DNA of 64,000 nt, taken from the NCBI RefSeq assembly GCF_002902905.1, contig NZ_CP026124.1, positions 868,001-932,000 of the forward strand, in the 5' to 3' direction. Numbering within the stretch: position 1 is the stretch's first letter; the number at the start of each line of letters is the position of its first letter. A program made the translations under genes and the position numbers. The stretch comes from Achromobacter sp. AONIH1. Its GTDB lineage: Bacteria > Pseudomonadota > Gammaproteobacteria > Burkholderiales > Burkholderiaceae_B. Under the pieces are notes generated by a model that did not search any database, was not told the origin of the DNA, and was given only the letters and a program-made list of their open reading frames with translations. Shown here in pieces: positions 26,084 to 34,296 of the stretch.

Positions 26084-26098
26084 CATCCAGCGTCACGA

Positions 26099-26136
26099 CA
26101 TTCGCCAGGCGGCTGCAATCCGGCGCCTGGCGAATG
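26099..26136. terminator. Hairpin between convergent genes
   Basis: Perfect 13-bp arms (CATTCGCCAGGCG / CGCCTGGCGAATG) with a 12-base loop lie between the convergent oxidoreductase and glcC genes. No strong T-run follows, so factor-assisted or structural termination is more likely than a classical intrinsic terminator. Confidence 0.55.
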
Positions 26137-26170
26137 CCGCAAGCCGGAGCGCAACCCTTCGCGCGCCGAC

Positions 26171-26935
26171 CTAGGCCCAGCCCTCCAGCCGCCGCGTCGC
26201 GCGCACCAGGCGCTGCTCTTCCTGCTCGATGTCCGCCAGGCTCTGGCGCACGCTGTCCACGTGCTCGGCGGCGGCGCGCCGGGCCTGCTCGGGCTGACGC
26301 GCGATCACGGCGTTGTACAGGCGCGCATGCTGCCGGTCGATGAGTTTTTTTTCCGGCTCGCGGTGATAAAGATTGTTGACGCAAGCGAAGACCGAGCCCA
26401 GCAGCAGGTCGGTCAGCGATTGCAGCGTATGCACCAGCACCGGATTGTGCGAGGCCTCGCAGATCGCGCGGTGGAAGGCGTGGTCCAGATGCGCGTGCGT
26501 GGCGGCGTCGGTCTCGATGCCCTGGGAGGCCATCATCTCATCATAGCGCCGGCGGATCATGATGAAGTCTGCCTCGGTGCCGCGCAGCGCGGCCAGCCGG
26601 GCGGACTCGGCCTCCAGCAGCGAACGCACCTCAAGTAGGTCATACAGCGTGCGCGGCTGCGAGTTGAACAGGTGCATCAGCGGCCCGGCGTCCACCTTGG
26701 AGATCTGGGCCACGAACGAGCCCTTGCCCTGCGAGGTATGGATGATCTCGCGCGCGCGCAGCAGCTTCAGGCCTTCGCGCAGCGCCGTGCGCGACACGCC
26801 CAGCTTCTCGGTCAAACGCCGTTCCGACGGCAGGGCCTGGCCGGCCTTGAGCACGCCGTCCAGGATCAGGCGCTCGATGCGCTCGGCCACTTCGTCCGCC
26901 ACCTGGCGGGGTTTTTCTTCGGTTTCCGCGTACAT
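26171..26935 (-). CDS. glcC: GntR/FadR-family regulator of glycolate/glyoxylate genes (GlcC-like)
   Basis: A 254-residue protein, the same length as E. coli GlcC, starting MYAETEEKPRQVADEVAERIERL at 26935. The winged helix domain ('LPSERRLTEKLGVSRTALREGLKLL') is followed by the FCD effector domain, with metal-binding His/Asp in 'HAHLDHAFHRAICEASHNPVLV' and 'RQHARLYNAVIARQPEQA'. It lies divergent from glcB, and two copies of TGGTATGACCA in the intergenic region fit its predicted binding pattern. It most likely responds to glycolate or a related acid and controls glcB; this is inference from family and context. Confidence 0.85.
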   Translation of the reverse strand: MYAETEEKPRQVADEVAERIERLILDGVLKAGQALPSERRLTEKLGVSRTALREGLKLLRAREIIHTSQGKGSFVAQISKVDAGPLMHLFNSQPRTLYDLLEVRSLLEAESARLAALRGTEADFIMIRRRYDEMMASQGIETDAATHAHLDHAFHRAICEASHNPVLVHTLQSLTDLLLGSVFACVNNLYHREPEKKLIDRQHARLYNAVIARQPEQARRAAAEHVDSVRQSLADIEQEEQRLVRATRRLEGWA

Positions 26936-26951
26936 GCCTACTCCGGACCAG

Positions 26952-27071
26952 TGGTATGACCAAGCGATCGTCGGGCACGATCGCCTTGCATCAGCCCTCT
27001 GTAAGTTGCTGATATGAAACCATAAAAAATCGATTTTTGCCCAAGCAGGCGTAAACAAACTGGTATGACCA
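26952..27071. promoter_or_regulatory. Two GntR/FadR-type operators between glcC and glcB
   Basis: TGGTATGACCA occurs at 26952-26962 and identically at 27061-27071. It fits the FadR-family TnGTnnnACnA palindrome and closely resembles PdhR boxes. One site is next to the glcC start, the other about 110 bases before glcB. Confidence 0.75.
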
Positions 27072-27182
27072 GCGGGTTTTCGTATGGACATCGGCACGCG
27101 CGCGGACGATCATGTGCGATGACCGATCCGTCCGGCGCCTCTCGCGGCGCCGTCCAGCCATACCCCTCAGTCAGAGATCAGC

Positions 27183-29357
27183 ATGACGCAACGCATCGAG
27201 CATCACGGCCTGCAAGTGGCGGCCAATCTCAACCAGTTCATCGAACAGGAAGCCCTGCCCGGCACCGGCCTGGACGCCGCCAGCTTCTGGCAAGGCTTCT
27301 CGGCGCTGGTGCATGACCTGGCGCCGAAGAACCGCGCCCTGCTGGCCGAACGCGACCGCCTGCAGGCCGAGCTGGACGCCTGGCACCGCGCGCATCCCGG
27401 CCCCATCGCCGACCCGGCCGCCTACCGCAAATTCCTGGAGGATATCGGCTACCTGCTGCCGCAACCCGCCCAGGTGCGCGCCACCACCGAAAACGTCGAT
27501 ACCGAGATCTCGCAGCAGGCCGGTCCGCAGCTGGTGGTGCCGGTATCGAATCCACGCTACGCGCTCAACGCCGCCAACGCCCGCTGGGGCAGCCTGTACG
27601 ACGCGCTGTACGGCACTGACGCCATTCCGGCCACGCCCGGCGATGACGGCAAGGGCTACAACCCCGAGCGCGGCCGCGCCGTGATCGCGCGCTCCCGCGC
27701 CTTCCTCGATTCGGCCGCACCGCTGGCGCAGGGCTCGCACGCCGACGCCACCGGCTACGCCATCGACCAGGGCCAGCTGCGCGTGACGCTGGCCAGCGGC
27801 GCCACGACGCTGAAGTCGCCGTCGCAGCTCATCGGCTACCAGGGCCAGGCCGACGCGCCGTCGGCCGTGCTGCTCAAGAACAACGGCCTGCATTTTGAAA
27901 TCCAGGTCGACCGCGGCCACGCCATCGGCGCCACCGACGCCGCCGGCGTCAAGGACGTGCTGCTCGAGGCCGCGCTCACCACCATCATGGACTGCGAGGA
28001 TTCGGTCGCGGCGGTGGACGCCGAGGACAAGGTCCATATCTACCGCAACTGGCTCGGCCTGATGAAGGGCGACCTGACCGAACAGGTCAGCAAGGGCGGC
28101 AAGACCTTCACCCGCAAGCTCAACGCCGACCGCCAGTACACGCGGCCGGACGGCTCGGCGCTGACGCTGCACGGCCGCTCGCTGATGTTCGTGCGCAACG
28201 TCGGTCACCTGATGACCAACCCCGCCGTGCTGGACCGCGAGGGCCGCGAGATTCCCGAAGGCATCCTGGACGCCGTGGTCACCAGCCTGGCTGCGCTGCA
28301 GGATCGCAAGAACAAGCTCAACTCCCGCACCGGCTCGGTCTACATCGTCAAGCCCAAGATGCACGGCCCCGTCGAAGCCGCCTTCGCCAGCGAGATCTTC
28401 GACCGCGTCGAAGACCTACTGGGCCTGCCGCGCCACACGCTCAAGATGGGCATCATGGACGAGGAACGCCGCACCAGCATCAACCTCAAGGCCTGCATCG
28501 CGGCCGCCGCGCCGCGCGTGGCCTTCATCAATACCGGCTTCCTGGACCGCACCGGCGACGAGATGCACTCCAGCATGGAAGCCGGCCCGATGCTGCGCAA
28601 GGGCGACATGAAGTCCACCGCCTGGATCGCGGCCTATGAACGCAACAACGTGCTGGTGGGCCTGGACACGGGCCTGCGCGGCCGCGCCCAGATCGGCAAG
28701 GGCATGTGGGCCATGCCCGACCTGATGGCCGCCATGCTCGAGCAAAAGATCGCGCATCCCAAGGCCGGCGCCAACACCGCCTGGGTGCCCTCGCCCACGG
28801 CCGCCACGCTGCATGCGCTGCACTACCACCAGGTCGACGTGCAAGCCGTCCAGCAGGAGCTCGAACGCATCCGCCTGACCGACGTGCGCGACGAATTGCT
28901 CGGCGGACTGCTGACCGTGCCGGTCGGAGGTCGCGGCAAGTGGTCGGCGGCCGATATCCAACAGGAGCTGGACAACAACGTGCAAGGCATCCTGGGCTAT
29001 GTGGTGCGCTGGATCGACCAGGGCGTGGGCTGCTCCAAGGTGCCCGACATCCATAACGTCGGCCTGATGGAAGACCGAGCCACGCTGCGCATCTCCAGCC
29101 AGCACATCGCCAACTGGCTGCGCCACGGCGTGACGCAGCGCGAGCAGGTCATGGAGACCTTCCAGCGCATGGCCAAGGTGGTGGACGGCCAGAACGCCGG
29201 CGATCCGCTGTATCGTCCGATGGCCGGCCATTTCGATACCTCGCTGGCCTTCAAGGCGGCCTGCGCGCTGGTCTTCGAAGGGCTGACCCAGCCCAACGGC
29301 TACACCGAGCCGTTGCTGCACAAGTACCGCCAGGAGTTCAAGGCCGCGCAGGCCTGA
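27183..29357 (+). CDS. glcB: Malate synthase G
   Basis: A 724-residue protein, full length for malate synthase G. The N-terminal '[22 protein letters not shown]', the TIM-barrel blocks '[20 protein letters not shown]' and '[18 protein letters not shown]', and the C-terminal '[19 protein letters not shown]' (with the catalytic Asp region) are all present. It condenses glyoxylate and acetyl-CoA to malate in the cytosol, allowing growth on glycolate, glyoxylate or C2 compounds. It is divergent from glcC and ends in a strong terminator. The glycolate oxidase genes glcDEF are not next to it. Confidence 0.98.
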   Translation: MTQRIEHHGLQVAANLNQFIEQEALPGTGLDAASFWQGFSALVHDLAPKNRALLAERDRLQAELDAWHRAHPGPIADPAAYRKFLEDIGYLLPQPAQVRATTENVDTEISQQAGPQLVVPVSNPRYALNAANARWGSLYDALYGTDAIPATPGDDGKGYNPERGRAVIARSRAFLDSAAPLAQGSHADATGYAIDQGQLRVTLASGATTLKSPSQLIGYQGQADAPSAVLLKNNGLHFEIQVDRGHAIGATDAAGVKDVLLEAALTTIMDCEDSVAAVDAEDKVHIYRNWLGLMKGDLTEQVSKGGKTFTRKLNADRQYTRPDGSALTLHGRSLMFVRNVGHLMTNPAVLDREGREIPEGILDAVVTSLAALQDRKNKLNSRTGSVYIVKPKMHGPVEAAFASEIFDRVEDLLGLPRHTLKMGIMDEERRTSINLKACIAAAAPRVAFINTGFLDRTGDEMHSSMEAGPMLRKGDMKSTAWIAAYERNNVLVGLDTGLRGRAQIGKGMWAMPDLMAAMLEQKIAHPKAGANTAWVPSPTAATLHALHYHQVDVQAVQQELERIRLTDVRDELLGGLLTVPVGGRGKWSAADIQQELDNNVQGILGYVVRWIDQGVGCSKVPDIHNVGLMEDRATLRISSQHIANWLRHGVTQREQVMETFQRMAKVVDGQNAGDPLYRPMAGHFDTSLAFKAACALVFEGLTQPNGYTEPLLHKYRQEFKAAQA

Positions 29358-29378
29358 GCGACGGCGCAATGGCCCAAC

Positions 29379-29409
29379 AGCCGGACGGCGCGAGCTGTCC
29401 GGCTTTTTT
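29379..29409 (+). terminator. Intrinsic terminator after glcB
   Basis: Stem AGCCGGAC / GTCCGGCT with a 10-base loop is followed by TTTTT. Confidence 0.9.
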
Positions 29410-29546
29410 GTCGGCCAGCGTCCCGGCGCCGATCGCCGCCGCGTTGCGTCTCCTCTGCCCCCCACCCGCCGGGCGCCTCGCATTGCCAAGGCCGTGCGTC
29501 GTGCCTGCTGTCCGCTCCCAACCGCCCCTATTTAAAGTCCTGCTTT

Positions 29547-29566
29547 TTTAGCACGGTCGTGCTAAA
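29547..29566. promoter_or_regulatory. TetR operator 1 (autoregulatory)
   Basis: TTTAGCACGGTCGTGCTAAA is a palindrome with 9-bp perfect arms, ending 8 bases before the tetR ATG. It shares TT(A/C)GCACG(G/A)TCGTGC(T/G)AA with operator 2 at 30237-30254. Confidence 0.85.
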
Positions 29567-29574
29567 TTTTGCCC

Positions 29575-30192
29575 ATGCCTGCCAAAACGGAAAAAAGCGA
29601 ACTCACCTACGCGGCCATCGTCGACGCCGCGCTGGACCTGGCCGCCGCCCAGGGGCTGGAGAGCCTGTCGCTGGGACAGGTCGCCAAGCACCTGGGCATC
29701 AGCAAGAGCGGCGTTTTCTCGCGCGTGGGCTCGCGCGAAGCGCTGCTGCAAGCCGTGCTGGATGAATATGACCGCCGCTTCGTCGCCGCCGTGTTCACCC
29801 CGGCGCTGGAACAGCCTCGCGGCCTGCCGCGCATGAACGCGATGGTGACGCACTGGATAGACCGTGCTTGCAACGTGGAGACGCTGACCGGCTGCATCTA
29901 CGTGGCTGGCGCCTTCGAATACGACGACCGCGAATCGCCATTGCGGCCGCTGCTGGAAAACAATGTGCGACGGTGGCGCGCGGCGCTGGTGCGCACCGCC
30001 GGGCAGGCGCTGGAAGCTGGCCATCTGCGGCCCGACACCGACCCGGAACAGCTGGTGTTCGAGATCTACAGCCTGATGGTGGGCCTGATGCACGACGCAC
30101 GTTTCCTGCGCGATCCGCAGGCCCACGAGCGGGTGCGCAGGGCGTATGAACGATTGATCTCCACCTATCGCAGTTTCAGCTACATCGAGTAA
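29575..30192 (+). CDS. TetR-family transcriptional regulator
   Basis: A 205-residue regulator from ATG 29575. The N-terminal helix-turn-helix is clear ('AAIVDAALDLAAAQGLESLSLGQVAKHLGISKSGVFSRVGSRE', residues about 12-54, read here in parts). The C-terminal ligand domain contains 'IDRACNVETLTGCIYVAGAF', as in the TetR_C type found beside hydrolases and oxidoreductases. A palindromic operator directly before its start and a near-copy before the downstream small gene argue that it represses both itself and the 30273-31295 unit. Ligand unknown. Confidence 0.9.
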   Translation: MPAKTEKSELTYAAIVDAALDLAAAQGLESLSLGQVAKHLGISKSGVFSRVGSREALLQAVLDEYDRRFVAAVFTPALEQPRGLPRMNAMVTHWIDRACNVETLTGCIYVAGAFEYDDRESPLRPLLENNVRRWRAALVRTAGQALEAGHLRPDTDPEQLVFEIYSLMVGLMHDARFLRDPQAHERVRRAYERLISTYRSFSYIE

Positions 30193-30236
30193 GACCCAAC
30201 CTGCGCCGGCCCGTGCCGGCGTTTCTCGCAACTAAT

Positions 30237-30254
30237 TTCGCACGATCGTGCGAA
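30237..30254. promoter_or_regulatory. TetR operator 2 (before the microprotein gene)
   Basis: TTCGCACGATCGTGCGAA is a perfect 18-bp palindrome, 18 bases upstream of the small ORF at 30273 and a near-copy of operator 1 at 29547-29566. Confidence 0.85.
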
Positions 30255-30272
30255 TTTATGAAGGATAGCGCC

Positions 30273-30386
30273 ATGTGGATTCTTGTGATCATCGTCGTCC
30301 TCGCGGTGCTGACGCAGGCCTGGCGTGCGCTGCGCGCGCTCTCTCGTCAGCTGCCGGATCGACCGGAACACCTGGTGCTGTTCTGA
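30273..30386 (+). CDS. 37-residue single-pass membrane microprotein
   Basis: A short frame from ATG 30273 with AAGGA 8 bases upstream (an in-frame ATG at 30258 would add 5 residues). The product has one hydrophobic helix (residues 2-15, 'WILVIIVVLAVLTQAW') followed by a basic amphipathic stretch and a short tail ending in LVLF. No family recognised. It lies between the perfect TetR palindrome and the cysteine hydrolase gene, 54 bases before the latter, so it is probably the first cistron of the regulated transcript. The real translation signal supports it; expression is unproven. Confidence 0.6.
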   Translation: MWILVIIVVLAVLTQAWRALRALSRQLPDRPEHLVLF

Positions 30387-30440
30387 CGCATGGCGCGCAT
30401 CCCGTTCTATATTGCAGGGACTCCTCCTCCGAACCGCGTC

Positions 30441-31295
30441 ATGTCCCGTTCCGTACAGCTGCTGATCGTCGATCCGCAAAATGATTTTTGCGACCTTCCC
30501 GATGCCTACCTGCCCGTCGATCCGCTCAGCCGGCAGCCCGTGAAACCGGCGCTGCCCGTGGCCGGCGCGCACGCCGACATGCAACGGCTGGCCCGCTTCA
30601 TCGATGCCGCCGCGCCCGCGCTCACCGCCATCACGGTGACGCTGGATTCACATCATCGCCTGGACATCGCGCACCCGACCTTCTGGCGCACCGGAGACGG
30701 CCGGCCGGTGGCGCCCTTCACGTCCATTACCGTCGCGCAGGTACGCGCGGGCGATTTCCTGCCCCGCCACGACGACGATCTGCCGCGCACGCTGGCCTAT
30801 CTGCAGGAACTGGAAACACGCGGCCGCTACACGCTGATGGTGTGGCCGATCCACTGCGAGATCGGCAGCTGGGGCCACAACGTCCATGCCGACGTGCGCG
30901 CGGCCTATAACCGCTGGGAAGACGCGGGCCAACACATCGTGCGCAAGGTGCCCAAGGGCACCAATCCCTGGACCGAGCACTACAGCGCGCTGATGGCCGA
31001 GGTGCCGGACCCGGACGATCCGCGCACCCAGCTCAATCGCGGCCTGCTCCATGCGCTGGACCGCGCCGAATTGCTGCTGATCGCTGGCGAGGCGGGCAGC
31101 CATTGCGTCAAGGCCACGGTCGAAGATCTGGCCCAGCACCTGCCGGGCGGCAAGCTGTCGCGCGTCGTGCTGCTGACGGATTGCATGAGCCCGGTACCGG
31201 GCTTCAACGCTGGGCAGACCGCCTTTCTGCAGCGCATGCGCGAACTGGGCATGCAGACCCGCGGCAGCATGGACGTGCTGCAATCGCTGCGCTAG
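30441..31295 (+). CDS. Cysteine hydrolase of the isochorismatase/nicotinamidase superfamily
   Basis: A 284-residue protein from ATG 30441 (MSRSVQLLIVDPQNDFCD); an in-frame ATG at 30390 is less convincing. The Asp-Lys-Cys triad is visible: D in 'LLIVDPQNDF', K in 'VRKVPKGTNPW', C in 'AGEAGSHCVKAT'. It is longer than typical nicotinamidases (about 200), with an extended middle region ('TLMVWPIHCEIGSWGHNVHA' and the segment after it). It hydrolyses an amide or vinyl ether in the cytosol; substrate unknown. Probable cotranscription with the microprotein under TetR control. Confidence 0.87.
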   Translation: MSRSVQLLIVDPQNDFCDLPDAYLPVDPLSRQPVKPALPVAGAHADMQRLARFIDAAAPALTAITVTLDSHHRLDIAHPTFWRTGDGRPVAPFTSITVAQVRAGDFLPRHDDDLPRTLAYLQELETRGRYTLMVWPIHCEIGSWGHNVHADVRAAYNRWEDAGQHIVRKVPKGTNPWTEHYSALMAEVPDPDDPRTQLNRGLLHALDRAELLLIAGEAGSHCVKATVEDLAQHLPGGKLSRVVLLTDCMSPVPGFNAGQTAFLQRMRELGMQTRGSMDVLQSLR

Positions 31296-31331
31296 GTGGC
31301 CCGCCGTCCGGACCGGCAGCGCCAATGAACA

Positions 31332-31358
31332 CGGCCGCGAGCATGCGCATCGCGGCCG
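31332..31358. terminator. Hairpin between convergent hydrolase and tetR genes
   Basis: CGGCCGCGA / TCGCGGCCG arms with a 9-base loop sit between two convergent genes. There is no T-run on either side, so it is a weak candidate terminator. Confidence 0.4.
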
Positions 31359-31397
31359 GGATCAGGGAAGAACGGGACGGTAGCGGCGCGCCGCGCC

Positions 31398-32000
31398 TCA
31401 GTCCTTGCACGGCACGTAGAGCGCGCCGATGGCCTCGCAGAATGCCGGCGGCTGCTGGAACAGGCGTGACACCAGCATGCAGCCCTGCACGGTGGCGAAC
31501 ACCGCGCGGCCAGCCGATTCGGCGGTGCCGTTGAATTTCAGGGTGCCCTGCGCCTTGCCCTCGGCCAGCACGCGCGCCAGCCAGGCTTCGTGCGCGCGGA
31601 AAAATCCTTGCAACGCGCCGCGCACCCGATCCGGCAGCGTCATGACTTCGGCGGCCAGCATGCCGCCCAGGCACAACTCGCCCGAATCACAGGCGCGCGA
31701 CTCCATCAGCGACAGGTAGGCCTCGAGCTGCGCGCGCGCGGGCAGGGACTGGTCGATGGCGCGCAAGGCCGCCAACGCGCGGGCGCTGTATGCCTCGACC
31801 GCTTCGTACAGCAGGTCGTCCTTGCCAGGAAAGTAGTAATGGATGCTGGACGTCTTCACGCCCACATGCTCGGCCAGGTCGCGATAACTGAAACCGTTGC
31901 AGCCGCGCGTGCGGATCAGCTTTTCGGCGTGGGCCAGCAATTGGTCGCGGGTATTCGCCGAGGAAGCGGCCGGAGACTTGGCGGAGGTCGGGGTATCCAT
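31398..32000 (-). CDS. TetR-family regulator, NemR-like
   Basis: A 200-residue regulator. The DNA-binding domain is 'GFSYRDLAEHVGVKTSSIHYYFPGKDDLLYEAVEAY' (about residues 36-71, a standard TetR helix-turn-helix). The C-terminal part 'CDSGELCLGGMLAAEVMTLPDRVRGAL' aligns with the region of E. coli NemR that holds its redox-sensing cysteine, so a quinone/electrophile or oxidant signal is plausible (inference). An imperfect palindrome 11-29 bases before its start suggests autoregulation, and related sites precede the two DUF4148 genes just upstream on the same strand. Confidence 0.88.
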   Translation of the reverse strand: MDTPTSAKSPAASSANTRDQLLAHAEKLIRTRGCNGFSYRDLAEHVGVKTSSIHYYFPGKDDLLYEAVEAYSARALAALRAIDQSLPARAQLEAYLSLMESRACDSGELCLGGMLAAEVMTLPDRVRGALQGFFRAHEAWLARVLAEGKAQGTLKFNGTAESAGRAVFATVQGCMLVSRLFQQPPAFCEAIGALYVPCKD

Positions 32001-32010
32001 GGCTGAATAT

Positions 32011-32029
32011 TACCTACTAATAGATCGGT
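32011..32029. promoter_or_regulatory. Operator-like imperfect palindrome before tetR
   Basis: TACCTACTAATAGATCGGT lies 11-29 bases upstream of the tetR start codon. It matches TACCTACTAGTAGATA at 32980-32995 in its left half and core. Confidence 0.6.
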
Positions 32030-32138
32030 TCGTCATCGTCGTAAACGCTACGCGTTCGATCTGCAAAACAGCGCACCCGCGAGCCCCGGCCAGGATAGCC
32101 ATCCCGCCCCCCGAGGCTCGCGCTTGCTTGCATGGTAC

Positions 32139-32444
32139 TCAGCCTTGCACAGGCGGGTAATCCAGTTCACCGCTTTCGGTCAGGCCTTGCGCACGGGCGG
32201 CAGCCAGCTCTTGCTGCACCTGGGCGCGGGTCTTGTCGCCGGCTTGGGCGTAGGCGGTGGCGGGATAACCTTCTTCACCGGACACCAGCTCGCCGTTGGC
32301 GCGGGCCGCCGCCAGCTCCTGCTGGACCTGGACACGGGTCAGGCTGCTCTGCGTATCCGGGGCGGGCGGATAGTCCAGCTCGCCGGCGTAGGCCGAACCC
32401 ATGAACGTGGCGGAAAGAATCAGGGCGGAAACAAGGGTCTTCAT
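32139..32444 (-). CDS. DUF4148 family secreted protein, tandem copy 1
   Basis: A 101-residue protein with a signal peptide (MKTLVSALILSATFMGSAYA, cleavage about residue 20) and two repeats containing 'RVQVQQELAAARANGELVSG' and 'RAQVQQELAAARAQGLTESG', each followed by a YP or YPP motif. It is identical to the neighbouring copy at 86 of 101 positions, so the pair arose by tandem duplication. Function unknown; probably periplasmic. GGAGA lies 9 bases before the start. An 18-bp palindrome lies 46-63 bases upstream, a typical promoter/operator position. Confidence 0.9.
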   Translation of the reverse strand: MKTLVSALILSATFMGSAYAGELDYPPAPDTQSSLTRVQVQQELAAARANGELVSGEEGYPATAYAQAGDKTRAQVQQELAAARAQGLTESGELDYPPVQG

Positions 32445-32489
32445 GAGGGATCTCCGGTAAGCGGGTTGCGCATGATTGGGCGCATGAAA

Positions 32490-32507
32490 CTATCTATTTA
32501 TAGATAG
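32490..32507. promoter_or_regulatory. Perfect palindrome upstream of DUF4148 copy 1
   Basis: CTATCTATTTATAGATAG has 8-bp perfect arms around TT. It lies 46-63 bases before the start codon at 32444, and a one-mismatch version lies at the same distance before copy 2. Confidence 0.7.
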
Positions 32508-32523
32508 GTATCAAGAGAAATGA

Positions 32524-32829
32524 TCAGCCGTGAACGGGCGGGTAGTCCAGCTCACCGCTTTCGGTCAGGCCTTGCGCACGGGCGGCAGCCAGCTCTTGCT
32601 GCACCTGGGCGCGGGTCTTGTCGCCGGTCTGGGCGAACGTGGCGACGGCGTAGCCTTCTTCTCCCGACACCAGCTCGCCGTTGGCGCGGGCCGCGGCCAG
32701 CTCTTGCTGGACCTGGGCGCGCGTCACGCTGCTATGCGTGTCCAGCGCGGGCGGATAGTCCAGCTCGCCGGCCTGGGCGGCGCCGATGAAGGAAGCGGAA
32801 AGGATCAGGGCGGATACGAGGGTCTTCAT
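32524..32829 (-). CDS. DUF4148 family secreted protein, tandem copy 2
   Basis: A 101-residue paralog of the gene 79 bases downstream on the same strand, with 15 substitutions, most in the signal peptide and in the 'GYAVATFAQTGDK' linker between the two repeats. Signal peptide cleavage is expected after 'GAAQA' (about residue 20). The conserved 'ELDYPPA' and 'ELDYPPVH' motifs flank the repeats. Same palindromic upstream element at 41-58 bases. Family function unknown; the pair could be coregulated by the adjacent TetR protein. Confidence 0.9.
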   Translation of the reverse strand: MKTLVSALILSASFIGAAQAGELDYPPALDTHSSVTRAQVQQELAAARANGELVSGEEGYAVATFAQTGDKTRAQVQQELAAARAQGLTESGELDYPPVHG

Positions 32830-32869
32830 GAGGAATCTCCGGTTGGAATCTGGTCTTGCTGTTGCTCGG

Positions 32870-32887
32870 CTATCTACTTATAGATAG
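32870..32887. promoter_or_regulatory. Palindrome upstream of DUF4148 copy 2
   Basis: CTATCTACTTATAGATAG differs by one base from the perfect palindrome at 32490-32507 and occupies the equivalent position before copy 2. Confidence 0.7.
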
Positions 32888-32979
32888 ATAAATGGGGTAA
32901 AAAAATTTGCTGCTAGCCACTGTATTTCTGGATTCGACCTTGCGGGCTTGTTCAGTCCGCTGCGTCGATGGATGAATAT

Positions 32980-32995
32980 TACCTACTAGTAGATA
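32980..32995. promoter_or_regulatory. Second operator-like palindrome with copy of the tetR leader
   Basis: TACCTACTAGTAGATA contains the perfect 10-mer palindrome CTACTAGTAG. With its flank (GAATATT before it) it repeats the tetR operator/start region at 31996-32029, but the tetR ATG is changed to ATC. Confidence 0.6.
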
Positions 32996-33057
32996 GATAA
33001 TGCAAGCAGCTATTATGAAACAGCATATTTCACCAATGCCGACGCGCCAGACAGGCC

Positions 33058-34254
33058 TCAGATGAACAGGTCCTGGATCCAGAACGTGGCGGCGCCCAAC
33101 GCGAACCATCCGATGGGCCACAGGCGGCTGGGCCGCGGCAGATCAAGCGCCTCCAGGTACACAGCCTGTGTCTGCGCGACAAAACGCGACAATCCAAACT
33201 CGGCCAGCGCCCTGGCGCGCGCGGCCTCGCCCATGACCTCAAGCGCCTCGGGTTCGCGCAGCGCCTCGCGCAGCACCTCCGACACCGCTGTCGGCGCGCA
33301 CGCCGGCACGACCCAGCCGTCCACGCCGTCTTCCACATTTTCCGGCAGGCCGCCGACATCGCTCACCACCACGGGCAAGCCCATGGCCATCATTTCGCGG
33401 CAGGCGAAGGAAATGGTCTCCAGGCGGGACGACAATACGAAACCCAGGTCCAACGCCGCCAGGAATGGCCGCACATCGTCAAGCAAGCCGACGAAGGTCG
33501 CGCGATCCTGCATCCCCAGCGACTCGACGTAACGCAACCGGTCCTCGTTGGGCGGCTCGCCCGCGATCAGCACCACGATCCGCCTGCGCAGCGCACCGGG
33601 CAACATGGCCACGGCTTCCAGCATGTCCGGCCAGTTCTTGTACACGGCGGTGCCGGCGTTGCTGCCGACCACCAGGCAGCCTGCCTGCGATGGCCTCAGC
33701 CAGCGCTCGCGGGAGAGCGCCTTTTCCTCTGGCGTGGCCGGCGTGAAATAGTCCACGTCGACCCCGTTCTTCACCGTGCGCAAGCCACAGCCGGCGTAGT
33801 GAGAGCGCATCAGGCCGCGCCGGGTATGTTCGCTGACGCAGATCACGCGATCCGTGGCCAGGCGAGCCCGCAACGCCGCGCCCAGGCTGCGCCCGGAACG
33901 CGAAGTGTGCTGCGTGTAGACGATCGCCGGACGCCCACCCCGCAGTCCCATGCTCGCCAGCATGCAAAGCCGGTGATCGGCCGCGCCGTTCACATGCACC
34001 AGGTCAAAGCGCTCGATCTTCAGCAACGCGCGCATGCGCCGGATCCGGGGCCAGGCAGAGAGCAATCCGCCCTTGAACTCCATCGGCACGACACGCACGC
34101 CCGGCATGCCCGAGGCTTCCAGAAACAGGCGGCTGCCGGCCGGCGCGGCAACCACGATGTCGTGCGCGGCCCGCAGCGCCCGCACCAGCGACAGTACGTA
34201 GGTGGTATGGCCGCCGCCGTCGGCCTGGTGGAAATTGGTATAGAGAATGCGCAT
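33058..34254 (-). CDS. Glycosyltransferase family 4, LPS/envelope type
   Basis: A 398-residue GT-B enzyme. The N-terminus 'MRILYTNFHQADGGGHTTYV' carries the glycine-rich acceptor loop; the donor half has 'RIVVLIAGEPPNEDRLRYVE' and the GT4 signature 'SSRLETISFACREMMAMGLPVVVSDVGGLPE' (Glu in 'SRLETIS'). The C-terminal 'LWPIGWFALGAATFWIQDLF' is a hydrophobic segment that could anchor it at the inner membrane. It is coded on the same strand as, and 42 bases after, the 34297 gene, so the two form an LPS-core-type unit. Sugar unknown. Confidence 0.87.
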   Translation of the reverse strand: MRILYTNFHQADGGGHTTYVLSLVRALRAAHDIVVAAPAGSRLFLEASGMPGVRVVPMEFKGGLLSAWPRIRRMRALLKIERFDLVHVNGAADHRLCMLASMGLRGGRPAIVYTQHTSRSGRSLGAALRARLATDRVICVSEHTRRGLMRSHYAGCGLRTVKNGVDVDYFTPATPEEKALSRERWLRPSQAGCLVVGSNAGTAVYKNWPDMLEAVAMLPGALRRRIVVLIAGEPPNEDRLRYVESLGMQDRATFVGLLDDVRPFLAALDLGFVLSSRLETISFACREMMAMGLPVVVSDVGGLPENVEDGVDGWVVPACAPTAVSEVLREALREPEALEVMGEAARARALAEFGLSRFVAQTQAVYLEALDLPRPSRLWPIGWFALGAATFWIQDLFI

Positions 34255-34296
34255 GAAGTGGCCTTGAACGAACGAGGATTGCCGCCGCGCGGCGGG

